DNA of 22,939 nt from Chara braunii (Eukaryota > Streptophyta > Charophyceae > Charales > Characeae): the NCBI GenBank assembly GCA_003427395.1, contig BFEA01000070.1, positions 2,360,513 to 2,383,451 of the forward strand, written 5' to 3'. This document shows, one piece after another, positions 7,884-14,905 of this stretch (positions are counted from its first letter, which is position 1; every line of letters begins with the position of its first letter). The notes beneath the pieces were generated by a model. That model was not told the origin of the DNA. It was given only the letters and a program-made list of their open reading frames with translations, and did not search any database. Both the position numbers and the translations under genes were made by a program.

Positions 7884-8047
7884 AAACTACTTCACAACTT
7901 TAGCGGTTGGCTTGGCTTGTCCACCTGTCCCCGGCCTCCCCTTTGTTGAGCTATAAAACGCCTTACACGGGCCATTTGAGTTAAAAAAGGAAAAAACAAA
8001 CAAAAAAAAAAAACTACTTCACAGCTTCAGCTGTTGGCTTGGCTTGT
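7884..8047 (+). repeat. 37-bp direct repeats flanking a 90-bp A-tailed insert
   Basis: AAACTACTTCACA-type blocks at 7884-7920 and 8011-8047 match at about 34 of 37 positions, ending GTTGGCTTGGCTTGT. Between them is a 90-bp segment that ends in an A-rich tail (GAGTTAAAAAAGG then A/C-rich). This recalls an old retroposon with duplicated target, but 37 bp is long for a target duplication. A simple tandem duplication with an A-rich end is equally possible. Confidence 0.6.
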
Positions 8048-8149
8048 TTTGGGGTTGGGAGTATCGTTGGCGGTACAGACCTAATATTGTTGTATTTACT
8101 ATTTATTTACTATATTTTTTTAATCTGTAACGGATCGAACACATCATCT

Positions 8150-8317
8150 GGGGCGTGGTCCCACTAGCAAAAAGGATCGGATCGAATGCCTGAATCTGGA
8201 CGAGGTCGTGGAGACGTGCAGGAAATCGATATTGAACTACTTTTCTGCATCTCTGCATAACATACGTCCAGATTCAGGCATTCGATCCGATCCTCCTTGC
8301 TAGTGGGACCTCGGCCC
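8150..8317. mobile_element. MITE family B, copy 3 (best preserved)
   Basis: Ends GGGGCGTGGTCCCACTAGC and GCTAGTGGGACCTCGGCCC. The arms run on through GGATCGGATCGAATGCC with its complement GGCATTCGATCCGATCC, and CTGAATCTGGACG with CGTCCAGATTCAG. Arm length is about 55 bp with few mismatches. The interior has TGCAGGAAATCGATATTG and a CTTTTCTGCA block. The flanks (TCT and TGT) do not give a convincing duplication. Confidence 0.88.
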
Positions 8318-8426
8318 TGTTTGCTACGTCCATAACAGTTACGGCTACATGCTCTGTGTGCTACCTTTTTTTTTTTTTTTTAATTGCAACAACACGTTCA
8401 ATTTCATTACAAATCATCCACTTGAA

Positions 8427-8435
8427 ACGAGACTG

Positions 8436-8478
<43 letters not shown>

Positions 8479-8489
8479 ACGAGACTGCT
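8427..8489 (+). mobile_element. Poly(A) insertion flanked by an 11-bp direct repeat
   Basis: ACGAGACTGCT at 8427-8437 and again at 8479-8489 bracket T, 38 A and CC. No retroposon body is present. Upstream at 8357-8378 a GTGCTACC-T(16) tract echoes the TGCTACCTTTT that follows the right repeat, so the locus has more than one homopolymer event. Confidence 0.75.
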
Positions 8490-8734
8490 ACCTTTTCTTT
8501 TCTTTGTTCACAAACAAATACGAAATCCTCAGAAATCGAGCCATCTCACTGTGAAGGGGAGTAGGTAGTGAAAGGCAAAAACAAAAGTTGAGAGAAGAAT
8601 AAAGGAAGGAAAAAAAGAAACAAATCGAGCCATGTTCCATAGTTTAAAAATAAAAAAATAAAAATGGAGCTCAGTGCCAAGACTTGCTGCTGCCCTTACG
8701 TTTCAAGAGCTGTGTTGGCGAAGTCTGATTGGCC
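8490..8734. other. Unassigned A/T-rich stretch
   Basis: No gene or shared repeat recognised. It contains AAATAAAAAAATAAAAA near 8646-8662. Plus frames that start here owe their length to the adjacent A-run and MITE. Confidence 0.4.
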
Positions 8735-8737
8735 TAA

Positions 8738-8859
8738 GGGCATCGCCACACCACTCTCGAAATGTGCAAAATGAGAATGAACTTCCCGCTAGAACGTGGC
8801 CAGATGCACCCACCACATTTTTGTCTTTTTCACATTTCCAGAGCGGTGTGGCGAGGCGC
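8738..8859 (+). mobile_element. MITE family A, copy 2 (122 bp)
   Basis: Same 122-bp length as copies 1, 3 and 4. The left end GGGCATCGCCACACC is intact and preceded by TAA. The right end reads GGCGAGGCGC followed by TAC, so both the terminal CCC and the second TAA carry a substitution. The interior is nearly identical to copy 1. Confidence 0.88.
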
Positions 8860-9116
8860 TACGTATCTGCGGAAGATTTCGAACGGGTGTGTGTTGAGAC
8901 TGGTCGGGTCGGCTGAGCGAGTGGCGGCGTGAACTACTGACTTGTCGGCCGTTGCTTGTTGTCGTTTCTTCCCTCGTTGTGTCTGCAGCGACCTTCTTTT
9001 TTTTCTTTTTAGATAGTAAGTAGACCGAATCTCTGCCTGTTGGTCTGCTGCAAGTTTTCAGATTCTGCTTCTGTTGCTGTATCGGCCTGGCAGGTGGTTG
9101 AAAAACGGCCCACGCC
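8860..9116. other. Unassigned spacer
   Basis: No gene recognised. Balanced composition with a T-rich patch near 8996-9010. Confidence 0.4.
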
Positions 9117-9119
9117 TAA

Positions 9120-9241
9120 GGGCATCGCCACACCACTCTCCAAATGTGCAAAATGAGAACGAACTTCGATCTCGAACACGGCCAGATGCACCCGCCACAT
9201 TTTCGTCTTTTTCACATTTCGAGGGTGGTGTGGCGAGGCCC
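9120..9241 (+). mobile_element. MITE family A, copy 3 (122 bp)
   Basis: Intact ends GGGCATCGCCACACC and GGTGTGGCGAGGCCC with TAA on both sides (9117-9119, 9242-9244). The interior differs from copy 1 at a few sites (CGAACTTCGATCTCGAACAC). Confidence 0.9.
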
Positions 9242-9272
9242 TAAGACTGTTGATGCAGAGGTTAAGTAAAAA

Positions 9273-9394
9273 GGGCCTCACTGCACAACTCACCAAATGT
9301 GAAAGGGACAAAACTGTGGCGGGCGCATCTGGCCATGTTCTAGCGGAAAGTTCATTCTCATTTTGCACATCTCGACAGTGGCGTGGGGATGCCC
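9273..9394 (-). mobile_element. MITE family A, copy 4 (122 bp, inverted)
   Basis: Reverse orientation relative to copies 1-3, with GGGATGCCC then TAA at the right. The left-hand terminus is diverged (GGGCCTCACTGCACAACTC), so this copy carries a variant right end shared with copy 5. It lies 31 bp from copy 3, which places three copies back to back. Confidence 0.82.
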
Positions 9395-9404
9395 TAAGTA
9401 AAAT

Positions 9405-9530
9405 GGGCCTGACTGCAAAACTCACCAATGTGCAGAACGGAGTATGTATCTGCTGCTATAACGCGAAAATATAAACCCGCCGTACTTTTGTTGTCATTCT
9501 CACATTGCGTGACTGGTGGGTAGTCTGGTG
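9405..9530 (+). mobile_element. MITE family A, copy 5 (strongly diverged)
   Basis: Begins GGGCCTGACTGCAAAACTC, the variant terminus also seen at the left of copy 4. It ends around CTCACATTGCGTGACTGGTG, which lines up with the family end CACATTTCGAGAGTGGTG. The spacing is about 122-126 bp. AACCCGCCGTACTTTTGTTG corresponds to the family segment ACCCGCCACATTTTTGTC. The terminal CCC is lost. Confidence 0.6.
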
Positions 9531-9659
9531 CCACGAGCCTCGGCCGTAGGAGGTCCATTCCCCCAACGCGGGAGGAAGTCTTTGTGCACCTTGTGGCCTC
9601 GAAGGCGCGAGCGGGCAGACCGAGAAAGAAAACCCGGAAAAATTTGAGATAACGGAAAA

Positions 9660-9850
9660 AGCGATGTCTAAATTTCGGCGAAATAAATGGTACAGCTAGG
9701 CTACCAGAGTGGCCCGGGGCACTTGCCCGGCCAGGCCAAAAAAATAAATAAATAAATAATTTTTGAACTTTAATTCTTATTTTAAATATGGTCAAGAATT
9801 TCGATGTCACCCTGAGGCAAAAGTTGTTCAGTTTATTTTTCTGCATAACA
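9660..9850 (-). repeat. Dispersed repeat R, minus-strand copy
   Basis: On the minus strand this reads TGTTATGCAG, AACTTTTGCCTCAGGGTGAC, ATCGAAATTCTT, an A/T-rich segment with a TTTA repeat, then GGGCCACTCTGGTAGCCTAG. The copy at 11886-12056 has the same blocks in the same order. The family is unknown to me. Conserved ends with an A/T-rich middle would fit a fragment of a larger element. Confidence 0.78.
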
Positions 9851-10439
9851 TAGCTTTTTTTGGCTTTTTTTGACGTTTTTTATTTTTGTTTTTTTTTGCT
9901 AGGACCGTCCCTGGTCCTTGCACGATCAGGCCCTCCAGGAAAATAGGGTGACCCTCCGAAATGTTTTGTTTTGTTTTTTTCCCTCTCAAAATTCACAATT
10001 CATTACTTGTTTGAAACCGAAGGCCGTGGACCTTCACATTACGCCCGGAAATAAAAACCACTTAGCTTACCTTAGCTTACGGGCTGAAAGCATCGTCCAG
10101 CTTAGCTTACGGACTGAAAGCCCGCGATACTTTTTTTTTTTTTTCCCTTGAAACATCGCATTGTGGCAGGTATTCTGCCATCAGGGGTTACTAGGAAGCC
10201 CGCGATATTTTTACTACAATAACCGAATGTTGATATTTAGGACCTCTTTTTTTTTTTTTTTTGGGACTCTATATTCAACTTTCATTTCGGGCTTAGCTTA
10301 CAGGACAAGCCTGCAATGTAGGGCCTCTTCCTGCCACTCACCGAATGTTGAAAATGTTGAGTTTATCTCGGGCTATAACGTGGAAAGGTATACCAGCCCC
10401 GCCGTGGTTTATTTCTTCTTTTTTTTTTTGTTTTTTTTT
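9851..10439. repeat. Mosaic of short imperfect repeats and T-runs
   Basis: No gene. CTTAGCTTAC occurs four times (about 10061, 10071, 10109, 10291), GAAAGC blocks three times, GCCCGCGATA twice (10120, 10198) and CCGAATGTTGA twice (10223, 10341). T-runs lie at 10131-10144, 10247-10262 and 10418-10441. It looks like a degraded local tandem array with homopolymer growth. Confidence 0.6.
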
Positions 10440-10582
10440 TTCTCATATCATCATCGAGCAGACCGGCCCCAGACAATTCAGAAATATTTTATCTTACTCA
10501 TCATGTTCTATCATCTGGATTCGAACTGGGGTCAGTATTTCGACAGTTCATGGGTGTACCCACTTAGCTAGGCTCTTGGGTC
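10440..10582 (-). mobile_element. tRNA-derived SINE, copy 2
   Basis: On the minus strand: A box CTAGCTAAGTGGGTACACCC, about 30 nt, B box CAGTTCGAATCC, then AGATGATAGAAC and ATGAGTAAGA, and the tail CTGAATTGTCTGGGGCCGG, followed by T/A-rich sequence at 10413-10441. Part for part it matches copy 1. It has the better A box of the two, so it could still be transcribed by pol III, but no terminator is obvious nearby. Confidence 0.82.
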
Positions 10583-10680
10583 CAGCCATGGTTTTTGTCT
10601 TTGTCAATTTCGTAAGTGGTGCGGTGAGGGCTGTGTGGCAACCTGCCGATGGAACCATGGACTCCAATGACACAGCCTTA

Positions 10681-10815
10681 TTCCAATAGTACGGTTCGGA
10701 CAATAGGCGAAAAGTTGGCTCACACCTTCAGCTGTGAACTCTTCACGTTCCAATAGTACGGTTCGGACAATAGGCGAAAAGTTGGCTCGCACCTTCAGCT
10801 GTGAACTCTTCACGT
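10681..10815. repeat. 67-bp perfect-looking tandem duplication
   Basis: The unit TTCCAATAGTACGGTTCGG...CTTCACG occurs at 10681-10747 and 10748-10814 with one difference (CTCACACC against CTCGCACC). Near identity implies a recent event. No coding role recognised. Confidence 0.92.
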
Positions 10816-10867
10816 TCTTGACCCCATCTCTTTCGTAACTGCCTCTTCCCTCCCACTCGCACTCCCT

Positions 10868-10868
<1 letters not shown>

Positions 10869-10899
<31 letters not shown>

Positions 10900-10923
10900 A
10901 CCCACCCACACACACACACACAC
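10869..10923. repeat. Poly(C) tract and (CA)n
   Basis: 31 consecutive C (10869-10899), then ACCC units, then about nine CA units. The minus strand is a 31-G run, able to form G-quadruplexes, with an i-motif on the plus strand. Length of such runs is error-prone in assemblies. Confidence 0.9.
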
Positions 10924-11578
10924 AACCCTCTTCCCTCCCACTCTTTCCCCCTGCATCTCCTTCCCTTTCCTATTCCGGCGGTTTCTGCTCAGATTCCCTT
11001 CATTTGAACAAAGGAAATTATTCGTTTCTTCGTTGCTCAAGCAATCGTGCTTTTCTTTCTGCTTACATTCAAACTGCACAGTCAAAGTAAGGAGAACGTC
11101 ACTGGACTGGTCCGAGAGAGCACTATTGTAATACTGCGCTGCTTAGCCTTTGACAGTGTTTGTTTTCCCGAAAGGCTATTTGGCAAGCTTTGCGAACTTA
11201 CTGTCAAGCGCATGCAGTGCATAGGCTATTGTTTCCCGTAAGCTTGGGTTTTAATAGTTAACGCTCTCCGACTTGCAGCGCCATGGAGTCCTCCTTACTG
11301 CCGCCTCCCCTTCTCCCAGTGCCCCCCTTTTCGCGCGCGTTTGTTTGTTCTCGCTTTGTTTCCTCTTTCGCATCCAAATCCTTTCTTTTCTCACGCCAGT
11401 CAGTTCTTACTCCTGGTAAACCGCTGGAATTACGAGATGCAACCTCGAAGACCTCGATTCCCGAGCCTCACGTGAATCAGGTCTTTTTCTTAGCTGGATT
11501 TCTGACCCGTGCTTGATGCGCTGTCGACTTGTCAGTGATTGTATCCTGACCCTTTACGCCGAGTCCCTGTGCGGCGAA
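10924..11578. other. Unassigned stretch
   Basis: Pyrimidine-rich start, then ordinary sequence with frames of 64 and 77 codons on the plus strand (11047-11241, 11283-11516) that match nothing I know. No splice-bounded exon stands out. Confidence 0.4.
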
Positions 11579-11609
11579 CCTCCACCTCCACCTCCACCTC
11601 CACCTCCAC
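11579..11609. repeat. (CCTCCA)n minisatellite
   Basis: Five hexamer units in a row. The minus-strand frame through it gives a Trp-Arg run, which marks it as non-coding. Confidence 0.9.
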
Positions 11610-11797
11610 GACGTTAAGGAATCTCTAGTGAGGGGGTCAGGGATTACTTTTACTCTCGATTTATGCGTGCCATCCTTGCTTGAGCAGGGGGGCATGCTGG
11701 TCTTCTCTGTATTGTTCCAATTCTATGGATTTCCCGAAAGAAAGGGGATCACGGACTCGGACGGGGAGTCGTTAGTAGTTCTTTGTCTTTTTTTGTT

Positions 11798-11824
11798 CCC
11801 TCCCCCTCCCCCCCCCTCCCCCCT
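11798..11824 (-). other. C-run cluster (G-quadruplex-capable minus strand)
   Basis: Three to four C blocks of 3-9 nt separated by single T. On the minus strand this is a dense G-run cluster fitting the four-run G-quadruplex pattern. Confidence 0.6.
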
Positions 11825-11885
11825 CTGGAGATGCGTTCGGCGGAACCCGAACGCCAAAACAACATTAAAAAAAAACCGGAAAAAT

Positions 11886-12056
11886 ATGTTATGTAGATAC
11901 CAGAAAGATAAATTGGACAACTTTTGCTGCAGGGTCACATCGAAATTCTTTCCCAAATTTACAATACAAAATAAAATAAAACATTATTTTAATGTTTTTA
12001 GTTTATTTCATTTTCAAATTTTTGGGGCAAAAGGTCCTGGGCCACTCTGGTAACCT
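11886..12056 (+). repeat. Dispersed repeat R, plus-strand copy
   Basis: ATATGTTATGTAGATACC, AACTTTTGCTGCAGGGTCAC, ATCGAAATTCTTTCCC, an A/T-rich middle, then CTGGGCCACTCTGGTAACCT. Homologous in inverse orientation to 9660-9850. A T-run begins exactly after CCTAG, where the other copy continues CTGTACC, so something was inserted at that point. Confidence 0.78.
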
Positions 12057-12260
12057 AGTTTTTTTTTTTTTTTTTTTTACTTTGGATCACCAGCTACTTA
12101 ATTGATTGACTGATTGATTGGTCATTGATTGATTATTTGATATAATAAAAAAAAAGAGGGTAAGTTTCCTTTTTTCCTTTTTTTTTTTCTTTCTACAAAA
12201 AGTTTCTTTACTATTAGGGCCCAGTGCCCAAGGCAATATACACAAGATACAAAGAATTTC
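12057..12260 (-). mobile_element. Probable retroposon fragment, minus strand
   Basis: T(21) at about 12059-12079, a (TTGA)n patch, more T-rich sequence, then GGGCCCAGTGCCCAAGGC at 12217-12234. The complement of that block, GCCTTGGGCACTGGGCCC, is also the only non-A body of the insertion at 14415-14436. That supports a shared 3' end of one retroposon family. The 5' limit is not defined and no flanking duplication was found. Confidence 0.55.
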
Positions 12261-12553
12261 AGATTCAAGGGCCACAAGGTCTCCGATCCTTCTCTGTGAG
12301 GTGGAGCCCCTCCCCTGTAGCCAAAGATCTCTGTAAGTCTAAGAACGGGAATTGTGAAAATATAAAGCCTGAAGAACCTGAAGGAAAGCCTACAAATGTC
12401 GATAAATTTGACTAACAAAAAGACCTACAAATTTACCTACTAAATTACATACAAAAGTACATGCTAAAGTACCTACACATACCTAAAAAAAAAGAGAGAG
12501 AGTGTGTGTGTGTGTTTTCAAAAGAGGGTAAGTTTCAAAAATAGCGCGTCGCG
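12261..12553. other. Unassigned stretch with a short (GT)n
   Basis: No gene. GTGAGGTGGAGCCCCTCCCC near 12296 is a small GC-rich stem. ACCTAC/TACAAA blocks repeat loosely at 12421-12485. (GA)n(GT)n at 12493-12515. Confidence 0.45.
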
Positions 12554-12690
12554 GTAGTCTCACAGCAAAAATATTGGCGCGGCCCAAGTTTCGTTGCAAA
12601 AATATATCTTTAGTTGCAGCTTTAGAGGTCCGGGTAGTTTCACAGCAAAAATATTTGCAGGCGGAGTCCCACTTTCCTTGCAAAAATAGA
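12554..12690. repeat. 80-bp imperfect tandem pair
   Basis: GTAGTCTCACAGCAAAAATA (12554) and GTAGTTTCACAGCAAAAATA (12634) start two units that also share TTGCAAAAATA-ATCTT about 45 bp downstream. The middle of the unit differs (GGCGCGGCCCAAG against GCAGGCGGAGTCCC). Confidence 0.78.
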
Positions 12691-12799
12691 TCTTCCGGAC
12701 CCGTAAAACATTTCTGCTGCAAAACTTTGAAAACATGCGATTTCTGCAATTACCCCAAAGGAAAAGACTCGGCATGTAGTGTGTGTGAGACTTTCTCTC

Positions 12800-12802
<3 letters not shown>

Positions 12803-12836
<34 letters not shown>
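12803..12836. repeat. (CA)n microsatellite
   Basis: About 17 CA units followed by an interrupted CACA-rich tail to about 12870. Confidence 0.95.
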
Positions 12837-12838
<2 letters not shown>

Positions 12839-12942
12839 CACATGCACACACTACCACACAGACACACGCACATTAAAAAGAAAAGTAAACGGGAGAAGGA
12901 AAGAAAAAAACAAAATAGTGAGTGGGCAAGCACTTCTTACAA

Positions 12943-13045
12943 ATGAAAGGAGGCTGGGAATTCCTCACAAACAACCCGGAAGTTATGACCAATAGCCCTA
13001 ATTGGGTTGTTGCTGGAAAATGGGTCCAGCGTCCCTTCCTTTCAC
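12943..13045. repeat. Foldback carrying the dispersed stem-loop motif
   Basis: GAAAGGAGGCTGGGA and ACAAACAACCC on the left pair loosely with GGGTTGTTGCTGG and CGTCCCTTCCTTTC on the right. The inner GCTGGAAAATGGGTCCAGC with GTCCC (about 13009-13033) is the second of four copies of the motif. Confidence 0.55.
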
Positions 13046-13440
13046 TGGTCTATCCTCATCGCCCAAAATCCCTCGAATCATGGTGCTAAAGTTCAATCAA
13101 GCAGATCATTGCAGTGTTGCTCATGAATATTAAACTACTATCGCATCATGCTAAGTTGCCTAAATAGGCAATATTACTTTCCACCAGGATTCAAGTAGAT
13201 GGCTAACTTAAAAGTCGTTAGGAACTAGAACTATCTATAAGCTCAAAGACCAGGAGCTGGCGATTTTTCATTTATTTTTTGGACTGGCCAAATGCACGGA
13301 AAATTTATAGGAATATACCTTACCTGCTACAGAACTCACACATAAATAAATAACTAAATAAATAATTTTAGGCCCCGAAATGATTTCTGGCATGGGCCAA
13401 ACTTCGGGAAGTTCGGCCCCCTCGCGTTCCGTCGGACACG
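13046..13440. other. Unassigned stretch
   Basis: No gene recognised. A TAAA/AAATAA-rich patch occurs at 13340-13370. The minus frame at 13268-13483 has no domain. Confidence 0.4.
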
Positions 13441-13623
13441 CAAACGTTGGGGGGCGGGGGGGGGGTAACTCTGCATTTGACAAAAAAAGAAACCAGAAAA
13501 GCTAAAAGAAAAAGAAAATGGAACAGAAAAGTTGAGAATGGCCCAGTACCTTTTCGGTGCTTGGGTTGTTAATCTTAATCTATGCCCTGAAAAAGGGGTG
13601 AAGGGGGGGGAGAGGGGGGGGGG
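13441..13623 (+). other. Two G-run clusters (G-quadruplex-capable)
   Basis: GGGGGGCGGGGGGGGGG near 13449-13466 and GGGG-TGAA-G(8)-AGA-G(10) at 13595-13623, both on the plus strand. Poly(G) length is assembly-sensitive. Confidence 0.65.
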
Positions 13624-13802
13624 TCTGTTAACCACTTTTGCCTCTCTGAGGTCCTCTTTTTTTGTTGATAACCTCCCTTCTGGCGTTTATAGAGTCCCTT
13701 CCGAAGGGAAAACTTTCAGAAAATTTTGCCTTCTACCGCTCACCTCTTACCGGCCCGATCTGTGAGTTGTAGACACCCAGAACTACTCAAGTGGAGGTTC
13801 AA

Positions 13803-13904
13803 CCTTTCCACGGATCTGTTCAGATTGGAAAGATACAGACAGAGAAGATTAGTATGGCCCCTGTGCAAAGATTACGCGCACATATCGAGAAATGGTTCAA
13901 ATGC
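13803..13904 (+). pseudogene. U6 snRNA-like pseudogene, second copy
   Basis: Closer to U6 than the copy at 1655: ATTGGAAAGATACAG, AGAGAAGATTAGTATGGCCC, CTGTGCAAAGATTACGCGCA, CATATCGAGAAATGGTTC, AAAT. The ACAGAGA box is broken into ACAGACAGAGA by a 4-nt insertion, AGC has become AGT, and the ATGAC of the internal stem-loop is shortened to TTAC. The 5' hairpin is barely recognisable (CCTTTCCACGGATC). No T-run terminator follows; ATGCCGG comes next. Non-functional copy. Confidence 0.85.
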
Positions 13905-14175
13905 CGGCGACCAGTTTGGTTCCCTCCTCTCTTCTTCTCAGCTTAACAGTCCAAATCCTGTCCAATTCCATACTGTTGGGCGCAAACCGCAAACACTGGT
14001 AACTGGAGAAAGGGGAAACAGTGCTGCATCTCTCCTTGCCCCAGAAACTGCTGGGCACAAGGATTTGTTTTCACCTTTTTTTTTAAACTGTGTAACGTAT
14101 TGTCCACGTCTTGGAGGAACAGGTGCAGAAGCCCTAGTAGCAGGATCTCTTTTCTTTTCTTTTTTTTTTGGGGAC
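13905..14175. other. Unassigned stretch
   Basis: Part of a 201-codon plus frame (13726-14331) that also crosses the U6 relic, so the frame as a whole is not a gene. Nothing recognised. Confidence 0.4.
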
Positions 14176-14262
14176 AAATGCTCCAATCTATTCGTGGGGA
14201 GCAGCACGTGCTGGGAACCGGGCCCAGCGTCCCATATAGAGTTACACAAGTCATTTGAGATA
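14176..14262 (+). repeat. Dispersed repeat with stem-loop motif (copy 3)
   Basis: TGCTCCAATCTATTCGTGGG, GAGCAGCACGTGCTGGGAAC and GGGCCCAGCGTCCCATATA match 18087-18150 block by block. The stem GCTGGGAACCGGGCCCAGC is kept with compensating loop changes in the other copies. Confidence 0.7.
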
Positions 14263-14319
14263 CCGGCGCCATCGGGCTTGCTGAAAGAGCAGATTCTTCT
14301 TTCAATGTGCCAGATGCTC

Positions 14320-14370
14320 ATATCTGTATGAGGTAGAGGAGGAGGAATATCTGTATGAGGTAGAGGAGGA
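14320..14370. repeat. 28-bp tandem pair
   Basis: TATCTGTATGAGGTAGAGG occurs at 14320 and 14348, followed by GA-rich sequence. Confidence 0.9.
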
Positions 14371-14398
14371 AGAGAAGGACGAGGAGTAAAAGGTGAGT

Positions 14399-14437
14399 AA
14401 GACCAAAAGGAAGGATCAGCCTTGGGCACTGGGCCCN

Positions 14438-14478
<41 letters not shown>

Positions 14479-14512
14479 CAAACAAACAAACAAACAAAGA
14501 CCAAAAGGAAGG
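14399..14512 (+). mobile_element. Nearly body-less retroposon: 22 bp plus poly(A), with 16-bp target duplication
   Basis: AAGACCAAAAGGAAGG lies at 14399-14414 and again at 14497-14512. Between them are ATCAGCCTTGGGCACTGGGC-CC (14415-14436), one N, 39 A (14438-14476) and a G-(ACAA)n tail. The 22-bp body matches the complement of 12217-12234, so this is the 3' end of a dispersed family cut off almost entirely at its 5' side. It is the most informative member of the poly(A) insertion series because some body survives. Confidence 0.85.
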
Positions 14513-14865
14513 GGCACATGCGCAAGGAGCAGATGCTGGAACTTGCCAGGTGGGCAATTTCCCCTTCTATGGGTCTCAACAGGATGCAGGTGTTTGGAGA
14601 GAATCAAATTGAAAGGGAATGGAATATTTAAAAGAAAAATAACAGCCTTATGTGGTCCTGCGGGATCTGTGGAAGGTACCCAGTTCAGTCGAGTTGCGGT
14701 CAGTGACACCAGACTCACCACATCCATCTCACCTACAGAGACAAAGGGGACAGATCTTGATGTTCTGGTTTATGGGTGTCTGAAAAGCCAGACTGATGAC
14801 TCAAACTGGTGACACAAGAAGCGCATGGTATGCAACGTCACGGCAGAAAGACCTGTCAGAGTTGC
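14513..14865 (+). other. Coding-like unassigned stretch
   Basis: No domain recognised, but two plus frames avoid low complexity: one ending at 14631 (peptide around RKEQMLELARWAIS) and one ending at 14812 (around SVEGTQFSRVAVSDTRL). They could be exons or decayed exons of an unknown gene. I cannot fix splice sites. Confidence 0.25.
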
Positions 14866-14905
14866 AGGGTGGGAAAAAAAAAAAAAAAAAAAAGAAGGGT
14901 GGGAA
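14866..14905 (+). mobile_element. Poly(A) insertion flanked by a 9-10-bp direct repeat
   Basis: AGGGTGGGA at 14866-14874 and AGGGTGGGAA at 14896-14905 enclose about 20 A and a GA. The net gain is 30 bp, so a plus frame (14809-15174) stays open through it and gains a Lys run with a repeated Arg-Val-Gly. Confidence 0.7.

Noticed and set aside
5890-9530. CRISPR array
   Set aside because: Repeats are inverted-ended elements of 122-430 bp, not short direct repeats with unique spacers, and the DNA is eukaryotic.
13726-14331. 201-codon plus-strand ORF as a gene
   Set aside because: It reads through a U6 relic and a dispersed repeat; no domain.
14320-14345. let-7-like TGAGGTAG
   Set aside because: Part of a 28-bp tandem duplicate with no precursor hairpin; chance match.
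13938-14579. 213-codon minus-strand ORF
   Set aside because: Length comes from the T/A homopolymer, and it crosses an N and a retroposon insertion.
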